Shown here in pieces: positions 53,836-63,300 of a stretch of 64,000 bases of DNA. The first letter of the stretch is position 1. The number at the start of each line of letters is the position of its first letter. The stretch is from assembly GCA_017506865.1 (NCBI GenBank), contig JAFCMP010000546.1, positions 372,001 through 436,000 on the forward strand, written 5' to 3'. The translations under genes were made by a program, and so were the position numbers. Under the pieces are notes generated by a model. The model did no database searches and was not told where the DNA came from. It saw only the letters and a list, made by a program, of their open reading frames with translations. Source of the stretch: Tribonema minus. Taxonomy: Eukaryota; Sar; Xanthophyceae; Tribonematales; Tribonemataceae.

Positions 53836-56400
53836 GCGCATTTACGGCAGTCGTGCGGGGCCTCGGTCGTGATCCTCACACATTAGCCGTCAGGACATGC
53901 CTAAATATTTCCAAAAATTGCGCTTTGGAGTACACGCAGTGCATCTGAACCACGCGCTGCTGCCTCCTTTGCCTCGCATCTACGGCAGACGTGCGCGGCC
54001 TCGGTCGTGATGCGCGTGTGCTGCGGCTCGCTGTCGCCGGCGAGAGCGGCCAGCAGTGGCCTGCAGCACTCAACGTGCCGCGCTGCATCTTTTGGCGCGG
54101 CGACGTGCTCAAGGACCTGTTCGGTAAGCGGTTTTATTGTCAGGATTAAGGGTTAGAGGTACTGCTAGGGTTAGATTTCAAGTAAAGTTTAAAAGTTGTT
54201 GCCAGCAGTGGCCCGCAGCGCTCAACATGCCGCACCGCATCTTCTGGCGCGGCAACGCTTTAAGGAACTCTTTGTGAAGGTTAGGGCCAGGTGAGGCTCA
54301 AGCTTGAGATGAGGATAAGGGGTGATCGACGGCGCAGTTTGACTGACGTGATTTGCGTGTGGGTCTTGGCTGCTCTATGGTGGGGAGCATGCCGTTGACC
54401 TCAAACCTCAATGAGGACCTCATTTGGTGAGCGCGCATGCGTGACGGCCTACGCATGACGCGGCATTGTCTGCGGCACTGCCCTTGTCGAACGTCACGCG
54501 CTCTGTTTGGTGCCACAATCTCTTTGCTACGTGTTGATGTACCAATTTTGTTTTTTTTGTCATGTTCGTTCGCGTGCCCCTGTCCTTCCAGCGCGACAAC
54601 CACATGTTGAAGTACTTTGTGAAGTTTATGTGCTAACCCTAACCCTAACCCTACTCTCCAGCGCCCGTCTCACAGCCCTGTTGCGGCGCGTTCGCGTCTG
54701 CCCTTCTCCGCAACAAGGGGCCATTTGTCAAACCACTGCTGCTTCTCCAATCCCCTCATGGCGTCACCCCCCTCACCCTCAACCCCCCCCCCCTCCCCCA
54801 CCCTCGAACCCCGATGCGCGCCGCCAGGTCTGCTGGTGCCGCTCGCCATCACTCTTTACATGTATGTATACATAACCAGCTGCAGGTCCTCCTTCACCTC
54901 CTGCATGACGGCATATATACATACATATAACCACCTATAGCCTTTCCTTCAGCTCCCTCACGACGCCACCCCCTCACCCCCCCCGCCCCCCATCACCAAC
55001 ACCCTGCCCCGGCAGGCCTACTAGCGCCGCTAACCGCAGGCATCTACGTCATGGCCGGCGCCTTTGAAATGGGGGTAGGGGGCGCCATTGCGGCGGCGCA
55101 CGCCATATCCGGCGACGCCTCGGAGGCAGCGGCGGCAGCGGCGGCGGATGCTGCGGCGGCAGCGGGCGGCGCGGGGGGGGTGGCGCCGTGGCTGCTAGAG
55201 GAGGCGGGGAACGTGACGGTGGTGGCGGTGGCGTCGCTCGTCATGCTGCGCTTCTTCCGCCTGGTGATACACGAGCGCGACGTGTACCTCGCACGCGCCA
55301 TACAGGTGCGCGCTGCTGTCTCATTGTCAGGGAACGCGGACGCTGCCCATGTCGCGACACGCGCAACGTGGCGCGGCGCGCGTCAACGTGGCGATGATTG
55401 GCGTGCGGCCATTTCAGACATTTGTTGCGCAGTAGCAGAGACGGCACGTAGTCTCAGCGCGTGCACGCATGAGTAGTCGCGTAGTGTAGCGGGGTTTCAA
55501 TGTGCGCTGGCGATTGCGATGGTGGTGGCGGTGGCGTCGCTCGTCATGCTGCGCTTCTTCCGTCTGGTGATACACGAGCGCGATGTGTATCTGGCGCGCG
55601 CCATACAGGTGCGTGTTTGCGATACGGTATGTACTGTGTGTACCGGTCTGTGTCTGGGTGTAAGCGCACAGACGCAGCGGGGTGCCGGACCTGACGTGGC
55701 GCCCGTGGCCGCCGTGTGTGCATGCATGATCGTAGCAGTGGAGTGTAGCAGGGTACAAGTGTGCGCTGGCGATTGCTGTGGTTGTGGCGGTGGCGTCGCT
55801 CGTCATGCTGTGCTTCTTCCGCCTGGTGATACACAAGCGGGATGTGTACTTGGCGCGCGCCGTACAGGTGCGCGTTTGCGATACGGTATGCACTGTTCTG
55901 TGTCCTGGTTTAAGCACGCATGCGCAGCAGGGTGCCGGACCTGAGCTGGTGTTGTGGCCACGGTGGTGTGTGCATGCATGATCGTACCAGTGTATGGTAG
56001 CAGGGTACAAGTGTGCGCTGGCATTTGCGGTAGTCGTGGCAGTCTCATTGCTCGTCATGCTGCGCTCCTTCTGCCTGGTGGTACACGAGCGAGACGTGTA
56101 CCTCGCACGCGCCATACAGGTATGTCCCCCTCTGCCATAATGTGTCCGATATGTCGGCACCTGTTGCACTAACGCATGACCGGTCACAATCTTCAAGACT
56201 GTACGTACATTTGTTCTGCACCGTTGTAACGAGTGCAGATGCCACAAGTCTAACCGGTGTTTTGGGGCTGCACTGTTGCGCGTGCGCAGGAGGCAGCGCG
56301 CGCGCACCCCGGGGAGCCCGTTGTGGCAGTGCTCGGCCTGCTGCACTGCAACGGCGTCGCGCAGCTCCTGCGCAGCGGCAGGGACCTCACAAACATGTGA
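48057..56400 (+). CDS. TraB/PrgY-family membrane protein
   Basis: Nine exons join in phase to about 458 aa: 48057-48362, 48720-48839, 49899-50013, 51218-51285, 52658-52777, 53298-53409, 53989-54123, 55016-55305, 56290-56400. TraB-domain hallmarks in order: YILGCLH|GSPTSSRDVENVI, GAVVLELCESRFKALS, GIDIVLGDRDINETL, GLLAPLTAGIYVMAGAFEMG, a C-terminal hydrophobic segment followed by HERDVYLARAIQ, and VVAVLGLLHCNGVAQLL. Family members occur in bacteria, where PrgY reduces pheromone activity, and in organelle or ER membranes of eukaryotes; the biochemical activity is not settled. The N-terminus has a mildly hydrophobic stretch ending YGACA|FHAP, like the heterokont signal/transit cleavage motif, which suggests plastid import (inference). 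The first ATG in the frame is 48057. Intron 8 carries three extra copies of the exon 8 end. Confidence 0.9.
50895..51217 (+). repeat. Tandem duplication of the acceptor region of TraB exon 4
   Basis: A unit of about 155 bp occurs at about 50905-51058 and again at 51060-51217: TTGCTGTGCCTGCACC...CACTTCAATG..GAAGTTTGAAGTTGAAG...GTTG(T)GGCCAC..GCACCGC...TTTC(C)TCAGA..TTCAACT.AACCCCGG...GCGCGCAGG. Both end in a GCGCGCAG acceptor. The first is followed by GGACAGGCTT, the second by the true exon. Confidence 0.85.
52795..52960 (+). repeat. Duplication at the donor of TraB exon 5
   Basis: The segment GCAGGTGCGTCGCGCATTGT, with CCGCTGAGGGTACTGCTGCT, is repeated about 100 bp downstream as GCAGGTGGAGGCGAGTCACG and CCGCTGAGGGTGCTGCTGCT. 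Both are followed by T(T)(A)CACGT. The copy retains GCAGGTGGAG, a weak donor. Confidence 0.75.
53805..53880 (+). repeat. Upstream copy of the start of TraB exon 7, behind a poly-C tract
   Basis: A 26-bp poly-C run (53809-53834) leads into TTTACGGCAG|TCGTGCGGGGCCTCGGTCGT, matching the exon 7 start at 53980-54010 (TCTACGGCAG|ACGTGCGCGGCCTCGGTCGT). The copied exon portion is about 25 bp. Confidence 0.85.
54190..54265 (+). repeat. Downstream copy of the 3' end of TraB exon 7
   Basis: CAGCAGTGGCCCGCAGCGCT and CATCTTCTGGCGCGGCAACG copy the exon end (54048-54123) with several substitutions and a frame break. The donor region GTTCGGTAAG has become CTTTGTGAAGGTTAG. Confidence 0.9.
54810..54865 (+). 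repeat. Upstream copy of the start of TraB exon 8
   Basis: GCCGCCAG|GTCTGCTGGTGCCGCTCGCC parallels the true start CCGGCAG|GCCTACTAGCGCCGCTAACC at 55016. It encodes GLLVPLAITLYM in the same phase for about 12 codons. A second C-rich tract of the same kind precedes each. Confidence 0.8.
55493..56119 (+). repeat. Three copies of the TraB exon 8 3' end as potential alternative exons
   Basis: Units at 55493-55608, 55752-55867 and 56004-56119 are each exactly 116 nt. They encode a short lead (for example YKCALAIAV), the hydrophobic segment and HERDVYLARAIQ (with changes in later copies), and end at a GTGCGT, GTGCGC or GTATGT donor. Units 2 and 3 follow an intact GTAGCAG acceptor; unit 1 has GTAGCGG instead. 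With a 2-nt start and phase-0 end they have exactly the splice phases of exon 8. Unit 1 differs from exon 8 over 29 codons only by five synonymous changes. They may be mutually exclusive or alternative exons supplying the last membrane helix. Confidence 0.65.
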
Positions 56401-58478
56401 GCGGACCATTGCAGCTCACCGGTGCAGTGCGCAGTGTGACCTGCTTGCATTCCAGCAGCAGCGGCGGCAGCAGCAGCAGCGGCGGCAGTAGCAGCAGTGG
56501 CGGCGGCAGCAGCAGCAGCAGCGGCGGCGGCGGCAGCACCTGAGCAAGGATGCCGGGTTGCGCTGCTGCGGCGGCGCACCGCGCAACGGCGCGGAGAGCG
56601 CCCGTCTCCTCTCTCGTAACACAGCAGATTTACTCTCAAGTGTGCACGCGATTGGTTGAATACAACGCTGAGCGTTCATCGCAGCAGCAGCAGTAGCAGC
56701 AGCGCGCCGTGCTGTGGCAGCTGCCATCGAGATGCGCGCATGCGGTTTCACTTTCGAGGGGTGGAGGGGGCGGGGACATATCATTCAAGTATTAGTTAGT
56801 GGGGGGGGCGCGGGCTCGGCCACTACATGTAAACAGATTGGCTGCGCCGCACGCAACAGACAGTACGTACGTAGCTACCTTCGACAGGCCGCGCCGATTT
56901 GAACGGCCGCCGCTTAGCTGTGCGGCAACCGTCTCACAAGTTAATACACCACACACGAAACGCCTGCGCATTTCAAGTGCGTGCTTGGCCATCCGTTCAA
57001 GTGCGTGCTTGGCCATCCTGGTCGGGGTGTTGCACGCCAACATGATGACTTTGTGCGGTCCCATTAGGGCTGAGTATTGAGTATTAGTATTAGTTATTGC
57101 ATGGCAACTGTTTGCGTGACACACTTATACGTGTGCAAATTTGAATCGTTACTTGTCATGCTTTTTCGGAAACACTATTGCAATGCAGGTACCTCGCCAT
57201 GTCAGCTATGTCATGGCACAGTTTGTGCCATTGCCTCAAGCGCTTGCTCGTCTGTGATGTGAGGGCAATGACATCACGTCTTTGGCCTGCATTTGAATCG
57301 TTGAAAACGTGTCCAACAGCACTCTAGGTTGGCACATTCAAACCTCTTTTTTCAACCCCAACCCTAACCCATCTCCAACTTGATTGCCACGCAGGAGTTA
57401 CATGGCAGATGAGGCAATCAGCAACTGGCAGGTGCAGTTCCGCTACATGCATGCACCAACTCCCTTTTCTCACAGTTGTGTGCTCTCTCATGAAAGAGCA
57501 TCATGCATACGGCTGACATCGTGGACTCGCGCAGCCCCACAGCCGCAGCCTCATTGCTGAGATTTCTGCTCACGCGCAGTGCATGCGGGGAACTGACACG
57601 CAGTGTCAGATGAGTCCGACGCAGTTCATTGCTGTTGCATGACGCAACTTACTGCATGACACATGCGGTTGGGGGGGGAAAGAGGGGGCAGCTCGAGTCA
57701 ATGGCCATGACGAGAGTCGATACTGTGCCGTGCTTGTGACGAAAACCCAAACTGAAAGAACAAGCATGACCGTGCAGTGCGCGAAGAGAGAAGACAGAGA
57801 CAGCAGTCAATGACTGGCAACAAAGTGTATGTATACAACCCACTTGGCACAGGGGGAAGGGGATCATGAGTACTGAGGGGAAGGGGAAATCTGAGGAGCA
57901 AGCTCGCACCACTATTTGTCTCAGGCGGGGCTACAACAAGCGTACGGGACATTGGGAAACCTTATGTGCCAGCGGGACCAAACCAAATTCGGACCTGGAA
58001 CAGAAAACCTTGTCATCGTGTTGCTGCCGTTGATCAGGCTATCATGCCATGGTGCCCTCGTACTAGGGTTACAGGTGGAGCTGCACAACCACCGTCAAGC
58101 TGGCAATGGTAGCAGCAACCTACGCTCTGAAGGAAGCGCCGGAGCATGACGGCCCACCAACCCTGAGATGAAGCGTGATGCGCACAGCCGCTCGCTGCGC
58201 AGCAGCAGAACGCCGCCAAAAGAACGAGTGCCGTAGACTGCTCGGCGGCACGCGCTGCCACTCCCGCCTCCACACCGCAATTGCTCACGCGCACACCCAT
58301 GTGTAACCAGCTTGCGGCGACCGTTGCTATTGCTAAGAGGCGGCCGCCACCACCGGTAGCCGCTTTCTCACAGACGCTGAACGGCGAAGAAAAACTCCCG
58401 AGCGCTGCCATCGCGTAGGCATGTCGGTATGTGTGCCTGGCGGGGGCCCTCCCGCGTGCGCGCTCGTTCATCTGTTGC
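56401..58478. other. Intergenic region between convergent TraB and FNR-like genes
   Basis: No gene is supported. It begins with a (GCAGCAGCGGCGGCA)n microsatellite at about 56455-56540, then mostly unique sequence. A 21-bp tandem duplication (TCAAGTGCGTGCTTGGCCAT) lies near 56974-57018, and a telomere-like CCAACCCTAACCC at 57357-57370. Minus-strand frames at 57649-57952 and 58034-58471 lack domain or splice support. Confidence 0.5.
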
Positions 58479-60300
58479 TCAGTCTAGGAAGCGGAGGATG
58501 GACTCCGGGATCTCGAGCTCCCTCAGGTGCCCCTGCGTGACAGAGTGCAGCGTTGGCGCGGTTTCAATTAGAACTCATGATTGCAGTGAGGGAGAAGGTG
58601 CACGACGGTGCTGTTTGATTGCCTCAGGAAGTGCTTGGGAAGCACTTTCCTCTCCAAACGTGCTTGGACGGACGTGCAGCACGGCCGTCACATCTAAACG
58701 CACATCCTCTTCATACCATACACGCCACCCACGAGTGCTTCTCCAACAAAGCATCAGCAGCAGTAGCAATACCCACCTCAATCTGCGACTACGAGTCCAA
58801 GTTGGTGGGCACGCCACTCGGATCAAACACCCCCAACAGAGCATCGACGCTTCAAAAAGTTCAGTACGTGCCACCCCTTACAAACAAGTTACCGCCTAGA
58901 AATAGAAATTTCTGTTGGTCACTACCATAGTACTTGACAAATTGCGCTGTGCTTCCTTTTCTTGCAACACGAACTTCAATCAATTCTCTCTCATCAGCAG
59001 CAGCGATCAAACGCAACCTGCTGCGCGCGCGCACCTCGATCATGTCCACGAACCCCGGCGGGCCGCTGATGATGACGTGCGAGTTGCCGGCGTGCGCGAC
59101 GCGCGGCGGCGCGCGCGCCGCGTCCGCCTCGCTCAGCAGCAGCCCCGCCAGCAGCGGCGCCAGCTGCGCGCGCAGCGCCGCCACCGTGAGCTTGCCCTCC
59201 ACCATCTGGTTGCGCGCGCCGTCGAACGCGTCTGCCGCCGCCGCGGCGCCACCCTCGCTCGCAAAGCGCATCGACTGCAGCAGCTGCAGCGGCGGCGGCG
59301 GCGTCGCGCTGCCGCTGTTGTCGCCGCTGCCGCCGCCGCCGCCGGTGTGGCGCGGCGGCTCCGCCGACTCTGTGACGCGCCCGAAGAGCTTGCGCGCGTT
59401 GCCGCTGCCGCCGGAGACGGAGACCCTGGCGGTGTCGGTCGTGGTCTCGGCTGCGTGCGGGCGAAGCGAGGGAGGGTCGAGAATGCAATGTCACAGTCAC
59501 ACTCTGCTGGTGCGCTGCCCGCAAGCAGTATCCGACGTGGCGCATGGTCGCAGGCGATGGCGGTGCGCGCGTGCGCGGTTTTTGTGCGCTGCGGCGGTGG
59601 TCACTGCTGAAGACAATGGCGGTGTGCGCCGCTGCCTCTGATTCGCGTGCAGCGTCTGCAGTGGCCCTGATGCAGAGTTGCGTTCACGGGCTGCCATGTG
59701 TTACTGCAGGGCAGCTGCTTCAAGACAAAGGCGAGATTGAACTGGGCAAACTCAGCAATACGTCATGCAAGCACACCTTCGTATGTGGCAGCGAGATTGC
59801 TGCTGCCGCTAACACTGCCAACGCGCCGCGGCGTTAGATGAGCGCCACCGCATGCCCATACTTGCCAGTTCGCGCATGCGCTGAAGCACTAGGCAAGCAA
59901 GCTATGTAGCACGGTTTGCTCCACCTGCCTGCGCGAAGGGGAGCCACCGCCCTCGCAGCGCTCAACAACATCAACGAGGACCATTCTGCGTCACCATTTC
60001 GGTGCGGCGCGCAGCGCTGGCGACAGGCCGGGACACGTCTACCGCATCAACACAGCTAACAACGGACACATTATTCAAAGCGAATTGAGTCGCTTGCGAC
60101 TAGTCGCATCACATCAAAACACTCACCGCCATCGTCGCCGTCGACGATGTTGACAGAGCCGCCGCGGTGTGCTGCGGCGCGCTGCGCCACCGGCGGCGGC
60201 GCGTGCGCCTCAAACCCGCTGACCACGTACGCAAACTTCCGCCACAGCTTCTTGGGGTTGCTCAGCGGGGGCTTGCCGTTCGCGTCCACCGCCGCCGCAG

Positions 60301-60341
<41 letters not shown>

Positions 60342-63300
60342 GCCTCGACGTCGTCGTGCACCGCCGCGGCGCCCGCCGCCGGCGTCAGCATCTCGACGTT
60401 GCTGTTGCGGCGCGAGTCGCCGGCAGCGCCGCGCAGAGGCTCCGTGGAGTCGGTGCTGCCGCGGCGGCCGACGCTGCTGCCGCGGCGGCCTAGGAACAGC
60501 GACCCGCGGCGCTGGCGCGACAGGGACCGGGCCTCGCCGCCGCCGCCGCCGCCGGCGCCGGCGGCAGCGGCACGCTGCTGCTGCTCGGCGATGGTGGCCG
60601 TGTCCGCGGCGGCAGCAGTAGTGGGGCCTGCGAGCGCGCTTAGGATGCCGTAGCGTCGCGCCTTGCGGTGCTGCAGGAAGTAGTCGTGGCGCCGGCCGCC
60701 TGGCGAGGGCTCGCCCGAGTCAATGTTGAAGTGCGTCGAGTAGTTGGTGTAGTAGAAGTTGGCCCTGGGGGGGGGCACAGGGGTCGGCGGGGGGAGGTTA
60801 TGCGGGTGTGAGAATTGAAGATGAGCTTGGGCCCGTTCTGTTCGCGCACTGACAGGTTGTTGCCGTGTGAAATAACATGGTGCTAGATACCGGTCGCGGC
60901 TAGCAGCAGCAATGCTGAAGCGCCTATTGAATCAATGAAGCTTGGCTAGTTGGGTTTGGCGTAGCGGTTGGGGGCACGACCCGAACGAACGCGAGATTGA
61001 TATTACGCAAAGGTGCGGTGCTGTATTCTCACCGACCCCTGATAAATGATAAAAGACCCTAACTTACGGACTAGGCTGGGGTTTTGGGTCAAGTCAAAGA
61101 GAGGGCCAGCTAGACTGCTGCGCTGACGCTCACCTGGACTCCTTGTTGGCGGAGACGAGGAGGTCCGAGCTGTACGCGAGCTCCTGCAGGCTGGGCAGGC
61201 AGAACGCGTCCGTGTCGCTGCGCGTCTGCCACAGCAGCGCCAGCGTGAGCGCCGGCACCAGCTCGGTGTCCTCCTTCTGCACATGGTAATGCAGCAGGTG
61301 AGAATCTGTTAGAATCACAAGTGCGGTAGGGGTAGGTACAAGTATTAGACAGCATTGGCATCACTAAGCATAGCATGTCTGCCACAGCAGCGCCAGCGTC
61401 AGCGCGGGCACGAGCTCGGTGTCCTCCTTCTGCGCGCGCGATGCGAGGTGACGCAGCAGGTGAGGACCCGCGATGGCTGTCGCACAGCGCACGCATTGGT
61501 TCAGCGTGCACCTTATGCAATGCCTCGTATCGCATGTCAAGTGAACTGAGGGTATGTATGGGTATCAGAACGCGTCCGTGTCGCTGCGCGTCTGCCACAG
61601 CAGCGCCAGCGTCAGCACCGCCACGAGTTCGGTGTCCTCCGTGATGCAACAGGTGAGAATGCATTAGAATCACGAGTGAGCTGGGGGACTGGTGTAGGTA
61701 TTAGGCAGAGCTGGGGTCACCAAGCAATGCGCGTCTGCCACAGCAGCGCCAGCGCCAGCGCCGGTACGAGCTCGCTGTTGTCCCTCTGCGCACTGGGTGC
61801 AAGTCGTTTGCATGGCGACAGCACTGCGTGTAACAAGAGAGCTCAGGGTGGGCGTAGGTATCGGAAGACGTTGCGCTGCACAACTGCTGAGCACTGCCCA
61901 GCGATAGCGCCTCTGGCACAGGTGCCAGCGCATCCTCCTGTGTCCTGAAAGTGTGAAAGACTGTCAAGAGAAGACTCACACGCTCAGGATCGGCATCATG
62001 CGCACGCTAATACATACAGCACGCTCGCCATTAACCCTAGCCCTAACCCTACTATGACAACTCGTGCAGCTCCACGCCTTGTTTGATGCTAAGCAGCTTC
62101 AACGCAGGGTCGATGATCACAGAAGCCGGCCATATGTAGTGCGCCCGCAACCACCATTCAGTGCGATGAGCTGTGAACCAGATTTCGTGTGCGCACGTAA
62201 GGTATCACGCGTTCGTTCTCAGCGGCGCTCCGCAGCAGTAGTCACGACTACGCCCGCTGCTCACGAGTCTGCGGTATGGGGCGTCTCACTCCTGCCATCC
62301 TCTCTTCTGCAACACTGCAAGTAAGACAATATCTGTGCGCGCGCACTCGCCTGCGTGCCGTCTTGGTCGGACGCCTGAACGCAATCCTGCTGTCAATCTC
62401 TCTTCTACAACAATGCAAATAAGATCATACGATCTGAATGGCACGCACCTGCGTGCCGTCTTGGCCGGCCTTGACGGAATCCTGCGGCGCTGACATGCCA
62501 GATCTCTTTTGACGCGCGCCGCCGGGATCGGCGCCCACGGCAGCTGTCTTCATCTCCTGAGAGTCGACAATGGCAGAGAGAGATCATGGCACCCTTCAAT
62601 TGACGGTTTGCTTAACAGAGGCACCGCAATGGCGGAGAGAGGTCATGGTACCCTTCAGACGACGCTTTGCTTTGAAGTTAGAACAAAGGCATCACAATCG
62701 CGGAGAGATACCATGGTGCCCTTCAGATGACGGTTCGCTTGACAGCGGCTTTTCAGACAACGGTTTGCTGAACACAGGAATCAAATTGGCCACGACCCAT
62801 GCTACTGGCCTACCACGCTTGCGCTGCCGCTGCTTCAAATGGACTAGGACCTACGCTACTGGCCTACCACGCTTGCGCTGACGCTGCTTCATTGTCGTAG
62901 ACAAGCAGGAAAGCCACTGCAACAACGATGAATGCGCTGCAACAGTGTCGCCGTGTCCTACGTCTGCTACTGCGTACGTCTGCCACTATCGCCCATTCAT
63001 CTAATCCTGATTGACGATGGCGGAGGATAACCGTAAAGCTCTGTGGGAAACGACGGCTTTCGCAGTGCAGCACAGACGGTTAGGGTTGGGGCTAGGTGCC
63101 AGCGGCCGCAAGGGGTCGAATTGGCATGGGCCCGTGCTTCCGACATACCGTCCAGGAGAGTCACCACACCGACACATGCATCAGCGGCGATGCGCTGCAA
63201 CGGTATCACCGCGTCCTACGTCTGCTACCGCGAAAGTCCGTGCAGAGGCCCAGATGGGGTGTTGGATCACGTGATTGCTATTCGACATGTTTGACCCGTG

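Noticed and set aside
58034..58471. 145-codon minus-strand frame just past the end of the FNR-like gene
   Set aside because: Cys/Ala-rich with no family resemblance; it lies downstream of the FNR-like stop codon, where 3' UTR is expected.
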